Shown one piece after another: positions 15,220 through 22,734 of a stretch of DNA of 24,439 nucleotides. Each line of letters starts with the position of its first letter. Positions within the stretch are counted from its first letter, which is position 1. The position numbers were made by a program, and so were the translations under genes. The notes beneath the pieces were generated by a model. It did no database searches. It was given only the letters and a program-made list of their open reading frames with translations, and was not told the origin of the DNA. Source of the stretch: Firmicutes bacterium UBA1764 (GTDB taxonomy: Bacteria > Bacillota > Clostridia > Peptostreptococcales > Anaerovoracaceae); contig DCHA01000034.1 in assembly GCA_002315535.1 (NCBI GenBank), positions 1 through 24,439 of the forward strand, written 5' to 3'.

Positions 15220-16944
15220 ATGGCAAATTGGATAATCCAAGAACTAAATAACACGACTAATTATAGGGACTCCGGCGGAGTCCCTCTTGCTATTTCTGCG
15301 ATGCTGGAAAGACGCGGTATTCAAAAGGACAAGATTGAGGATTTTCTTAGTGAAAATCCAAGGGAAACCTATGACCCAATGCTTTTTAAGGGTCTTGATG
15401 AAGCTGCAAACATTATTTTAAGAAACCTTGATGAAGGCAGAGAAATTGTTATTTACGGAGATTACGATGCAGACGGTGTTACATCAACGGCACTTCTTTG
15501 TGATGTCTTTCGTAATTTCTCTCACAAGATATATTTTTATGTTCCGTCGCGCTTTGTTGACGGCTACGGCCTCAATAATTTAGCTTTGGATAAAATAGCT
15601 AAGGATCATCCCGGCTGCTTAATTGTTACCGTTGATTGTGGAAGCACATCCTTTGACGAGGTGAATTATGCTAAAAGCCTGGGCCTTGATATCATTGTAT
15701 CTGATCATCACAACTTTGAAGATGACAGAACTCCGGATTGTCTGATTCTAAATCCAAAGCTTGCGGGAAATGAGTATCCGTTTAAGCATTTATCCGGCTG
15801 CGGAGTTGCCTTTAAGCTGGCTCAGGGGATAGAGCGTATTTGCACCGCAAAGGGTGACAACAGGTTTACAAAGCTTCATTTACATGATCTTCTCGACCTT
15901 GTTGCAATTTCAACAATTGCGGATGTAGTTCCGCTTATTGGAGAGAACAGAAGCCTTGTAAAGTATGGACTTAAGGTAATAAATGAACGCAGAAGAAGAG
16001 GCCTTGCAGCGCTTCTGGATGTTCTTGATATAGATGATAAGGTTTGCAGTGATAATATTGCTTACATCCTTGCCCCTAATATTAATGCCCTTGGCAGAAT
16101 GGGGACTGCGGCTCTTGGTGTCGAGCTTTTAGATGGCACCGGCAAGAGTATGGCAGAGCTTTATGATCTTGCTACAACTATGGTTGAGAATAACAAGATC
16201 AGAAGAGCAGAGCAGGATAAGACCGCAAAGCTTTGCTACGAACAGATAGAGGGCAGCAGCTGCGGGGAAAACTTTATTATTATTAAGGCCCCAGGTGCAC
16301 ACGAGGGCGTTGCCGGTATTGTTGCGGGCAATTTAAAGGAAAAGTATTACAGGCCTGTATTTATACTCACGCCTAACGAAGACGGCTGCCTGAAAGGAAC
16401 AGGCAGATGTATTCCCGGAATTAATCTTCACGAGCTTATGGCAAAGCATTCAGATCTGTTTATCAGATTTGGCGGGCATTCCGGAGCCTGCGGCTTTTCA
16501 ATGAAGGATGAGGATCTTGATGCCCTGAGAATTGCTATGGAAGATGAAATGAAGCAGCTTCTTGCGAATAATTCTGATATTCTCACTGAGAATTTATATA
16601 TTGAAAAGGTACTTTCATCATCAGAAAAAACTATTGAGTTTGCAAAAATACTTCAGAAGCTTGAACCCTTTGGCGAAGCAAATCCAAAGCCGTGCTTTTG
16701 CATGCTGAAGGCTACTATTCAAAATGTCCATTTCATGGGGTCTGATGAGCAGCATGTCCGCTTCTTTGCAAGGACTGCTGATGGGGTTTCAGTTCCTTGT
16801 GTATTCTTTAAAAATGCTGGAGAATATAAAAATATTCTTGAAGAGCATAGCTGCATAGATATTGCCGGAGAGCTCTCAATAAATGAGTATAACGGCAGAC
16901 AAAAGCTTCAGATGATTATCAAAGATATGAGAAGGAGTCAATAA
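15220..16944 (+). CDS. recJ: Single-stranded-DNA-specific exonuclease RecJ
   Basis: A 574-residue DHH-superfamily 5'-3' single-strand DNA exonuclease used in recombination and repair. Motif I DYDADGVTST is at 81-90, motif II VDCGS at 138-142 and motif III SDHHN at 161-165. The DHHA1 domain holds GAHEGVAGIVAGNL and RFGGHSGACGFS (near 415), and a C-terminal OB-like domain has FGEANPKP. Length is normal. It begins two bases after the hydrolase stop (TAAGATG) without a strong ribosome site. Its place between a septal hydrolase and a wall protease is unusual; in many Firmicutes recJ lies beside apt and rel. Confidence 0.95.
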   Translation: MANWIIQELNNTTNYRDSGGVPLAISAMLERRGIQKDKIEDFLSENPRETYDPMLFKGLDEAANIILRNLDEGREIVIYGDYDADGVTSTALLCDVFRNFSHKIYFYVPSRFVDGYGLNNLALDKIAKDHPGCLIVTVDCGSTSFDEVNYAKSLGLDIIVSDHHNFEDDRTPDCLILNPKLAGNEYPFKHLSGCGVAFKLAQGIERICTAKGDNRFTKLHLHDLLDLVAISTIADVVPLIGENRSLVKYGLKVINERRRRGLAALLDVLDIDDKVCSDNIAYILAPNINALGRMGTAALGVELLDGTGKSMAELYDLATTMVENNKIRRAEQDKTAKLCYEQIEGSSCGENFIIIKAPGAHEGVAGIVAGNLKEKYYRPVFILTPNEDGCLKGTGRCIPGINLHELMAKHSDLFIRFGGHSGACGFSMKDEDLDALRIAMEDEMKQLLANNSDILTENLYIEKVLSSSEKTIEFAKILQKLEPFGEANPKPCFCMLKATIQNVHFMGSDEQHVRFFARTADGVSVPCVFFKNAGEYKNILEEHSCIDIAGELSINEYNGRQKLQMIIKDMRRSQ

Positions 16945-18168
16945 TTGAAACGCGTTTCAATAACAAGAGGTTTTTTAGCAATAATTGTTATTTGTTCCAT
17001 TTTGCTTGGAGCATTGTTTTCCTTTGTTCTGATTAATCCGAACATTCTTGGCCTTGTTTCATCAGGCAATCAGATTACTGTCAGCTCTGAAGACTATAAC
17101 AGACTAATAAATAGATATGAAAAGTATGAAAAGGTTGAGAAGGTATGGCAACGCATATTAGCGACCTTCTATGATGACGTTGATGAAAAGTCTCTTGAGG
17201 ACGGAATGATTAAAGGGCTTGTAGAAGGGCTTGGTGATGTTTACTCCTCATATTATGATGCTGAGGATTACGAGAGCATTGAGGCATCTTTGGTTGGGGA
17301 ATACTCCGGCGTAGGCATCACTATGGTGCAGGAGGAATCTCATATTAGAGTATTAAAGGTTAACAAGAATTCTCCGGCGGCAGAAGGCGGAGTAACTCTT
17401 GGTGAGTACATTGTTGCCGTTGATGGCGTTGTATATGCTCCGGAGGAAATGGATCAGTGCGCCGCTGCAATTCGCGGTGAGAAGGGCACCAGTGTTACAG
17501 TCAAATTCCTAAAGGGCAGTGAATACATTGAAAGAACCTTTGTCAGAGATACTATTCTCACTGAAACGGTTGATCATGAAATCCTCGATAACAATATTGG
17601 CTATATCGATCTTTACGGTTTTGAAAAGGGTACCTACGATGACTTTGTCCTCGCAATGGAGGATTTAAAGGATACCGATGGTATCGTTCTTGACATGAGA
17701 TCCAATCCGGGTGGAATGGTTGATACTGCTCTTAATATTGCCGATTTATTCCTTGATAAGGCGACCCTGATTTATACCGAGGATCATGATGGTACAAGAG
17801 AGTATCTTAATACCAAGAACGGTACGCTTTGGGATAAGCCTCTCGTTATAATCGTTGATGAAAACAGTGCTTCCGCTGCAGAAATTCTTGCCGGAGGCCT
17901 TCAGGATAATGGCCGGGCAAAGGTTGTCGGAACAGTCAGCTTTGGAAAGGGTGTTATTCAGGAGCTCATCAAGTACGAAGACGGCAGCGCCTTAAAGCTT
18001 ACTGAGTGGCAATACTTTACCCCAAGCGGAAAGGCAATTAACAAGGTTGGAATTCAGCCAGATTACCTCGTAGAGCTTGACGATGAATGTTATGATGAAC
18101 AGGGCTATCTGATTGAAGATAAACAGCTTAACAAGGCAATTGAGGTCTTAAGCGGCGAAATTCAATGA
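16945..18168 (+). CDS. ctpA: C-terminal processing protease CtpA/S41 family
   Basis: A 407-residue membrane-anchored serine protease. An N-terminal helix (about 9-31) acts as signal anchor. The PDZ domain spans about 115-190 (GEYSGVGITM, SPAAEGGV, GEYIVAVDG). The S41 domain has NIGYIDLYGF, LDMRSNPGGMVDTA and the catalytic dyad S310 (DENSASAAEI) and K335 (SFGKGVIQE). The 25-residue spacing equals S452/K477 of E. coli Prc. The TTG start lies directly after the recJ stop with AAGGAG seven bases upstream. Such proteases trim wall hydrolases and other surface proteins, so the M23 protein two genes upstream is a possible substrate (inference). Confidence 0.93.
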   Translation: MKRVSITRGFLAIIVICSILLGALFSFVLINPNILGLVSSGNQITVSSEDYNRLINRYEKYEKVEKVWQRILATFYDDVDEKSLEDGMIKGLVEGLGDVYSSYYDAEDYESIEASLVGEYSGVGITMVQEESHIRVLKVNKNSPAAEGGVTLGEYIVAVDGVVYAPEEMDQCAAAIRGEKGTSVTVKFLKGSEYIERTFVRDTILTETVDHEILDNNIGYIDLYGFEKGTYDDFVLAMEDLKDTDGIVLDMRSNPGGMVDTALNIADLFLDKATLIYTEDHDGTREYLNTKNGTLWDKPLVIIVDENSASAAEILAGGLQDNGRAKVVGTVSFGKGVIQELIKYEDGSALKLTEWQYFTPSGKAINKVGIQPDYLVELDDECYDEQGYLIEDKQLNKAIEVLSGEIQ

Positions 18169-19091
18169 AGATTTTTGTAATTAAAAAAGAAAAAGGAAAG
18201 AAGTATGATTCAAAGAGTATTTGCAAGAATACTCTTTCTTTTGATTTGGAATATGATGGAGAAAAGCCTATTGGTGCATCTATCAGCGATACAAAAAATT
18301 ATTGGGCATGCTGCATAGGTCAGTGCGGCATTGATATTGAGGAAAAGGACCGAATTGTTAAGCCTAATATAATCAGATCTTTGCATCCTCTTGAGCAGGA
18401 ATATCTTTCCGCCTTAAGCTTTGGCAGTTCAGAATGGAATACGGAGTTCTTTCATATTTGGACAGCAAAGGAAGCGGTCTACAAGCTTACAGGGTATAGC
18501 TTTAAGCAGATTTCTGTGCTTGATGATGATATGACTTATAAGGCCGAAATTGAGGGCTATAAGCTGCTTTTTTCAGAGGAAAAGGGTTTATACCTATCAC
18601 TTATTTCTGGTGACGATAATTTTGAAATTGAATATATTAAATATGCCGGAGTTTCCGCAAAAAAATGCATCGATTATGCAGCAGAGCTGCTTGCGATTAA
18701 GCCGTACAGTAGTGCTGATTTACTTAAGAAGCTGAAAACCAAGGGCTATACAGAAAGTGAGTCCCAGGAATGCATAGAAAAGCTGAAAGAGCTGTCGTAT
18801 CTTGATGATGCGGAGTATGCGAGAAGGTTTACTGAGAATGCTGTTTTAAACGGTAAAGGGGCATCGTATATCAAATCTAAGCTTGCTCAAAGCGGTATTT
18901 CAGCTGATTATATTCCGGAGATAAATAAGGACGATCAATTTGAGGCTGCAATGGAAATTGCGAGGTCCTTATACGAAGAAACGACTGATTATGAGCAGAA
19001 GCAAAAGCTGCTCGCTAAAATAGGCAGGAGGCTCGCCTCAAGAGGCTTTGAGCCCGAGGTAGTGTATAAGGTGCTTGGGAAGCTAAAATAA
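18165..19091 (+). CDS. recX: Fusion of compact Sfp-type phosphopantetheinyl transferase and recombination regulator RecX
   Basis: A 308-residue single ORF. Residues about 20-160 match the core of Sfp-type PPTases, which transfer 4'-phosphopantetheine from CoA to carrier proteins: YDGEKPIGASIS (30-41), GIDIE (55-59) and FHIWTAKEAVYK (96-107). The Sfp metal and catalytic residues D107, E109, E151 and K155 correspond to D57, E59, E103 and K107. The CoA-binding ISHS histidine is D42 here, and the usual first ~70 residues are shortened to ~30. Residues about 166-308 are a RecX domain of three-helix repeats (SSADLLKKLKTKGYTES, YLDDAEYARRF, IGRRLASRGFEPEVV), which modulates RecA filaments. The start overlaps ctpA by four bases (ATGA). 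No stop or frameshift separates the parts. Confidence 0.88.
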   Translation: MKIFVIKKEKGKKYDSKSICKNTLSFDLEYDGEKPIGASISDTKNYWACCIGQCGIDIEEKDRIVKPNIIRSLHPLEQEYLSALSFGSSEWNTEFFHIWTAKEAVYKLTGYSFKQISVLDDDMTYKAEIEGYKLLFSEEKGLYLSLISGDDNFEIEYIKYAGVSAKKCIDYAAELLAIKPYSSADLLKKLKTKGYTESESQECIEKLKELSYLDDAEYARRFTENAVLNGKGASYIKSKLAQSGISADYIPEINKDDQFEAAMEIARSLYEETTDYEQKQKLLAKIGRRLASRGFEPEVVYKVLGKLK

Positions 19092-19119
19092 TGGTCCACC
19101 GGACCATTTATCTTTACGC
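19090..19119 (+). terminator. Weak intrinsic terminator after the PPTase-RecX gene
   Basis: AATGGTCC / GGACCATT forms an 8-bp stem with a three-base loop ACC, overlapping the stop codon and followed by TATCTTTA. The U tract is poor, so readthrough into the next stretch is possible. Confidence 0.5.
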
Positions 19120-19133
19120 TCGTGCAATTTGCA

Positions 19134-19172
19134 TACTTACGGCGGCGGGGGGCACGGGTTCGACCCCGCCTT
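19134..19172 (+). other. GC-rich tRNA-like fragment in the gap before tRNA-Leu
   Basis: Between two terminators lies a GC-rich stretch very unlike its AT-rich surroundings. It contains GCACGGGTTCGACCCCG, which resembles a tRNA T-arm, although the T-loop seems one base short and no matching acceptor or anticodon arm is found. Alternatively GGCGGGG / CCCCGCC (19144-19170) pairs as a 7-bp stem with a 13-base loop. It may be a decayed tRNA end or a small structured RNA ending at the 19184-19219 terminator. Confidence 0.4.
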
Positions 19173-19183
19173 CTTTACAGACA

Positions 19184-19219
19184 TAAAAAAATAGATACCT
19201 GAAGGTATCTATTTTTTTA
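19184..19219. terminator. Bidirectional terminator, perfect 16-bp inverted repeat
   Basis: TAAAAAAATAGATACC pairs perfectly with GGTATCTATTTTTTTA around the loop TGAA. It has A and T tracts on both sides, so it works in both directions. On the minus strand it abuts the CCA end of tRNA-Leu. On the plus strand it would end readthrough from the recX operon or a small RNA from the preceding fragment. Confidence 0.85.
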
Positions 19220-19306
19220 TGGTGCCGGCGGCGGGGGTCGAACCCGCACCCTATTGCTAGGACAGGATTTTGAGTCCTGCACGTCTGCCAATTCCATCAC
19301 GCCGGC
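19220..19306 (-). tRNA. tRNA-Leu (anticodon CAA)
   Basis: The minus strand folds as a class II tRNA with encoded CCA. The acceptor is GCCGGCG with CGCCGGC, the D-arm is in TGGAATTGGCAGAC, the anticodon stem is CAGGA / TCCTG and the loop CTCAAAA gives anticodon CAA, reading UUG. A long variable arm with CCTAGCAATAGG and a T-arm with GCGGGTTCGACCCCCGC complete it. The long variable arm and D-loop are typical of tRNA-Leu. Confidence 0.95.
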
Positions 19307-19316
19307 GAACACATCT

Positions 19317-19346
19317 ATGATACCAAAAACCAGTTGGAAAAATCAA
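19317..19346 (-). promoter_or_regulatory. Promoter of tRNA-Leu
   Basis: On the minus strand TTGATT (19341-19346) is 18 bases from TATCAT (19317-19322), which is preceded by TGG as an extended -10. The tRNA 5' end lies 10 bases further on. The -35 lies one base from the -35 of the yajC promoter. Confidence 0.6.
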
Positions 19347-19362
19347 GTTTTTAGAGTATAAT
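19334..19362 (+). promoter_or_regulatory. Promoter of yajC
   Basis: TTGGAA (19334-19339) and TATAAT (19357-19362) are separated by exactly 17 bases, a near-consensus housekeeping sigma promoter. The yajC ATG follows 31 bases after the -10, preceded by AAGGAGG. Confidence 0.75.
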
Positions 19363-19393
19363 ATTTCTGTTATTTACCACAAGGAGGTATTTT

Positions 19394-19864
19394 ATGAATA
19401 GTTTATTAAGCGGCGGCGGTAATGCACAATCTCTTATCATTATGTTGGTGTTACTCGTTGTCATGTACTTTATGCTTATTCGTCCTCAGACAAAGAAGGA
19501 TAAAGAAGACAAGCAGATGCGTAATAACCTTCAGGTAGGCGACGAAATCATGACTGTTGGTGGAATCTACGGCAAGATCGTCAGAATCAGAGAAGACAGA
19601 ATTACAATTGCTTCCGGTGCTGAAAAGACAAAGCTTGAAATCACCAAGACTGCTATTGCAAATAAGGTAACAGATACTAAGGCTGGCAAGGTTGTTGAAG
19701 ATGATAAGAAGTCATCTTCTGCTGCATCCCCAAAGAGCATTAAGAAACTCGGACAGAAGTCTGAAGACACAAAGGAAGAAGCTCCGGCTCAGGAAACTCC
19801 AGCTCAGGTTGAAGCTCCGGCAGAACCAGAAACACAGCCAGAACCAGTTGCTACTGAAGAATAA
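19394..19864 (+). CDS. yajC: Preprotein translocase accessory subunit YajC, with long acidic tail
   Basis: A 156-residue protein. After 12 residues there is one transmembrane helix (about 13-29), then MLIRPQTKKDKEDKQMRNNL, the hallmark YajC segment, and the small domain VGDEIMTVGGIYGKIVRIRE. YajC associates with SecDF/SecYEG. Residues about 96-156 are a low-complexity tail rich in Ala, Pro, Glu and Lys (PAQVEAPAEPETQPEPV), longer than in compact YajC proteins. AAGGAGG is six bases before the ATG. The gene has its own promoter and terminator, and secD/secF, its usual partners, are absent. Confidence 0.92.
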   Translation: MNSLLSGGGNAQSLIIMLVLLVVMYFMLIRPQTKKDKEDKQMRNNLQVGDEIMTVGGIYGKIVRIREDRITIASGAEKTKLEITKTAIANKVTDTKAGKVVEDDKKSSSAASPKSIKKLGQKSEDTKEEAPAQETPAQVEAPAEPETQPEPVATEE

Positions 19865-19878
19865 ATTCGTTATTGAAA

Positions 19879-19915
19879 CGAGGCATGTGCGTTGTAACGT
19901 CACATGCCTTGTTTT
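19879..19915 (+). terminator. Intrinsic terminator after yajC
   Basis: CGAGGCATGTG pairs with CACATGCCTTG (11 bp with one G-T pair) around an 11-base loop, followed by TTTT. It makes yajC a single-gene unit. Confidence 0.8.
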
Positions 19916-19937
19916 AGTTATTGAATAAGACAAATTA

Positions 19938-22118
19938 ATGGAAAAATTCACTGAAGAGCTGCTTCAATTTAATCCCAATTATGACACTGATCTCATAGAC
20001 AGGGCTTATTTGAAGGCTTTACAACTTCATAAGGGGCAAAAAAGGAAGTCCGGTGAGGATTATATTATCCATCCTGAGGCAGTTGCAAAGATACTTGCAA
20101 ACCTTGGAGTTGATGATGTCTGCATTGCTGCAGGCCTTCTTCATGATGTCGTTGAGGATACTGAGTATTCACTCGATCAGCTCAGAGAAGAATTCGGTGA
20201 AGATGTTGCTATTATCGTTGATGGTGTTACTAAGCTCTCTTCCTTTGTTTTCGAGACAAGGGAGGATGCTCAAAATGAGACTATAAGAAAGATGTTCTTT
20301 GCTATGACCAAGGATATCAGAGTTCTTGTCATTAAGCTTGCAGACAGACTTCATAATCTCAGAACCATTAACTACATGACTGAAGAAAAGATACGAGAGA
20401 AGTGCAAGGAAACTCTGGATATTTATGCACCTCTTGCATCCAGACTTGGTATGTATGCCTTCAAGTTTGAAATGGAAGATATATGCTTTAAGAATCTTCA
20501 GCCTGAACAGTACAATGATATTTACGAGCAGATGGAGAAGCGTAAAGCTGAATACGGTGATCTGGTCAATAAATACATTGCTGAAATTAAAGAAGGTCTC
20601 AGAGACCTAAATATTAAATTTGAAATTTACGGCAGACAAAAGCATTTCTACAGCATCTACAAAAAGATGATCATTCAGCATAAGCAGCTGGATGAAATTT
20701 TCGACCTTACCGCTATCAGAGTAATAGTTGAGAATGTTAATGAATGCTATGCCGTTTTAGGCGCTGTTCATACTATGTGGAAGCCTATTCCGGGTCGTTT
20801 TAAGGACTACATAGCTATGCCGAAGCCCAATATGTATCAGTCTCTTCATACCACATTGATTGGTGAAAACGGTTATCCTTTTGAAATCCAAATCAGAACA
20901 AGGGAGATGCATCGCATTGCTGAATATGGTATTGCGGCTCACTGGAAGTACAAAGAGGGTATAAAGGGAAAGATTAACGACGAGGAAAAGCTTGCCTGGC
21001 TGCGCCAGACTCTGGAATGGCAAAAGGAAGTAAGCACCTCCAAGGAATTCGTTGAAGCGGTAAAGATGGACCTCTTTACCAACCAGGTATTCGTTTTCTC
21101 TCCTAAGGGCGATGTTATGGAGCTGCCATCAGGTTCAACTCCGCTGGACTTTGCTTATAAGGTACATACAGAGGTTGGTAACAGATGTATTGGTGCAAAG
21201 GTTAATGGAAAGATAGTTCCGATCGATTATGTACTCCAAAACGGAGATTTGATCGATATCGTTACATCAAACCTTTCAAAGGGCCCGAGCGTTGACTGGC
21301 TTAAGATTGTTAAGACAAATCACGCCAAAAATAAGATTAAGCAGTCTCTTAACAAGGGCGACAAATCTATTTCTTCTGAAAGAGGTAAAGAGCTTCTTGA
21401 AAAGGCGGCTAAAAAGAAGGGCTATGATCCGGCTCAAATCATTAAGTCCAAATATCTGGAAAAGGCTGCAAAGGCTCAAAACTTCAGTTTGGTAGATGAC
21501 CTTTATACAGCTATTTCTTCCGGAGGCGTAGCATTAAACAGAACACTGCTTTTATGTGTTGCCTACTACAATGAGGAAAAGCAGCAGGAGCTTATCAGAA
21601 AAGAAAAGGAAGAAGCAAGAAGACTTGCCTCTATTAACAGAAAGCCTAAGGTTGAGAGAACTAAGGGTATTACAGTTAAGGGCGTCGATAATCTGCTTGT
21701 TCGTTTTGCAAAATGCTGTAATCCTGTCCCCGGAGACCAAATTATCGGATATACAACTAAGGGACGCGGGGTATCAATACACAGAAAGGATTGCCTGAAT
21801 ATGCTATCCCTTCCTGTTGAAGAGCAGCAGCGCTTTATTGATGTTGAGTGGGATCTTGATTCCTCTGATGCACAGTTTGATTACGCTGTTTCTATTATCG
21901 CAGAAGACCGTAAGGGCCTCATCGTTGATATTTCAAAGATTTGCGAAGAAATGGATATTAATATCGAAGGTCTTCAGTCCAAGCTTGATAAGACCGGTAT
22001 CTCGCAGATAAACCTGGTACTTGCGATTTCGAATAATAATGATTTAGGAAAGCTTCACACAAGGTTCAAGCAGATTGCCGGAGTCGTTGATGTTTTCCGT
22101 TCAAATGCTGAAAGGTAA
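19938..22118 (+). CDS. rel: Bifunctional (p)ppGpp synthetase/hydrolase (Rel/SpoT family)
   Basis: A 726-residue RSH protein that makes and degrades the alarmone (p)ppGpp. The hydrolase HD domain has YIIHPEAVA (43-51) and GLLHDVVEDTEYS (66-78) with intact H69/D70, then KLADRLHNLRTI. The synthetase domain has IYGRQKHFYSIYKKM (near 230-245), FDLTAIRVIV and EIQIRTREMHRIAEYGIAAH. The TGS domain (about 385-445) shows VFSPKGDVMELPSGSTPLDF, the conserved-cysteine domain KCCNPVPGD and RKDC, and a C-terminal ACT domain comes last. Both catalytic centres look intact. No Shine-Dalgarno is visible before the ATG. It begins 23 bases after the yajC terminator. Confidence 0.95.
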   Translation: MEKFTEELLQFNPNYDTDLIDRAYLKALQLHKGQKRKSGEDYIIHPEAVAKILANLGVDDVCIAAGLLHDVVEDTEYSLDQLREEFGEDVAIIVDGVTKLSSFVFETREDAQNETIRKMFFAMTKDIRVLVIKLADRLHNLRTINYMTEEKIREKCKETLDIYAPLASRLGMYAFKFEMEDICFKNLQPEQYNDIYEQMEKRKAEYGDLVNKYIAEIKEGLRDLNIKFEIYGRQKHFYSIYKKMIIQHKQLDEIFDLTAIRVIVENVNECYAVLGAVHTMWKPIPGRFKDYIAMPKPNMYQSLHTTLIGENGYPFEIQIRTREMHRIAEYGIAAHWKYKEGIKGKINDEEKLAWLRQTLEWQKEVSTSKEFVEAVKMDLFTNQVFVFSPKGDVMELPSGSTPLDFAYKVHTEVGNRCIGAKVNGKIVPIDYVLQNGDLIDIVTSNLSKGPSVDWLKIVKTNHAKNKIKQSLNKGDKSISSERGKELLEKAAKKKGYDPAQIIKSKYLEKAAKAQNFSLVDDLYTAISSGGVALNRTLLLCVAYYNEEKQQELIRKEKEEARRLASINRKPKVERTKGITVKGVDNLLVRFAKCCNPVPGDQIIGYTTKGRGVSIHRKDCLNMLSLPVEEQQRFIDVEWDLDSSDAQFDYAVSIIAEDRKGLIVDISKICEEMDINIEGLQSKLDKTGISQINLVLAISNNNDLGKLHTRFKQIAGVVDVFRSNAER

Positions 22119-22122
22119 AATT

Positions 22123-22734
22123 ATGAAAATTGAAAGATTTGTATGCGGAATGATTATGAATAACTGTTATGTTCTTCATAATGATGACAGCAAGGAAGCT
22201 GTAATAATTGATCCGGGCGCACAAAATAGTGAGCTTGAAAAGTATCTTGTTAAAAACGAGCTCGACATTAAATATATTATTTTGACTCACGGTCATGGCG
22301 ATCATACCGGAGGAATTGACAGAATTAAGGAGCTATATCCTGAAGTAAAGCTTATGGCTTCAAAAAAGGAGGCAAAGCTACTTTACGACAGACATATAAG
22401 CTTTGGAAAGGGCGGAATCGTTGCTGATATCAATTTGAGCGACGGACAGGAGCTTGATATTTGCGGAATGCATTTTGATATTATCGAGACTCCGGGACAT
22501 ACTCCGGGAGGAATTTGCATTTATGTAAAGTCTGAAAAGACTTTATTCTCCGGAGATACACTTTTCCAGGCATCTATCGGAAGAACCGATTTCCCAGGGG
22601 GAAATTACGCAGAGATAATAAGCTCAATTACTGACAAGCTGTTTAAGCTTCCAGATGATACAAGAGTGCTTTGCGGCCATGAGGGTGAAACAAAAATAGG
22701 ATTTGAGAGGAAGTACAATCCCTTTGTCTCTTAG
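22123..22734 (+). CDS. MBL-fold metallohydrolase (glyoxalase II-like, YqgX type)
   Basis: A 203-residue single-domain metallo-beta-lactamase-fold hydrolase. It has the metal ligands H56, H58, D60 and H61 in THGHGDHTGG, H126 in ETPGHTPGG, D145 in FSGDTLF and H186 in LCGHEGET. The GRTDFPGG block (153-160) is typical of the small glyoxalase II-like branch found beside rel in Firmicutes. The frame is open from 22075 within rel; ATG 22123, with GAAAGG upstream, matches family starts. The substrate, possibly a thioester such as S-lactoylglutathione or a bacillithiol analogue, is not shown. It overlaps hemZ by 32 bases. Confidence 0.88.
   Translation: MKIERFVCGMIMNNCYVLHNDDSKEAVIIDPGAQNSELEKYLVKNELDIKYIILTHGHGDHTGGIDRIKELYPEVKLMASKKEAKLLYDRHISFGKGGIVADINLSDGQELDICGMHFDIIETPGHTPGGICIYVKSEKTLFSGDTLFQASIGRTDFPGGNYAEIISSITDKLFKLPDDTRVLCGHEGETKIGFERKYNPFVS

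Noticed and set aside
19121..19135. TGCAATTTGCA short palindrome
   Set aside because: An 11-base palindrome in an AT-rich gap is easily due to chance, and no partner site was seen.
22075..22122. Upstream start for the MBL hydrolase
   Set aside because: It lies in the end of rel in another frame, while ATG 22123 matches the family start.
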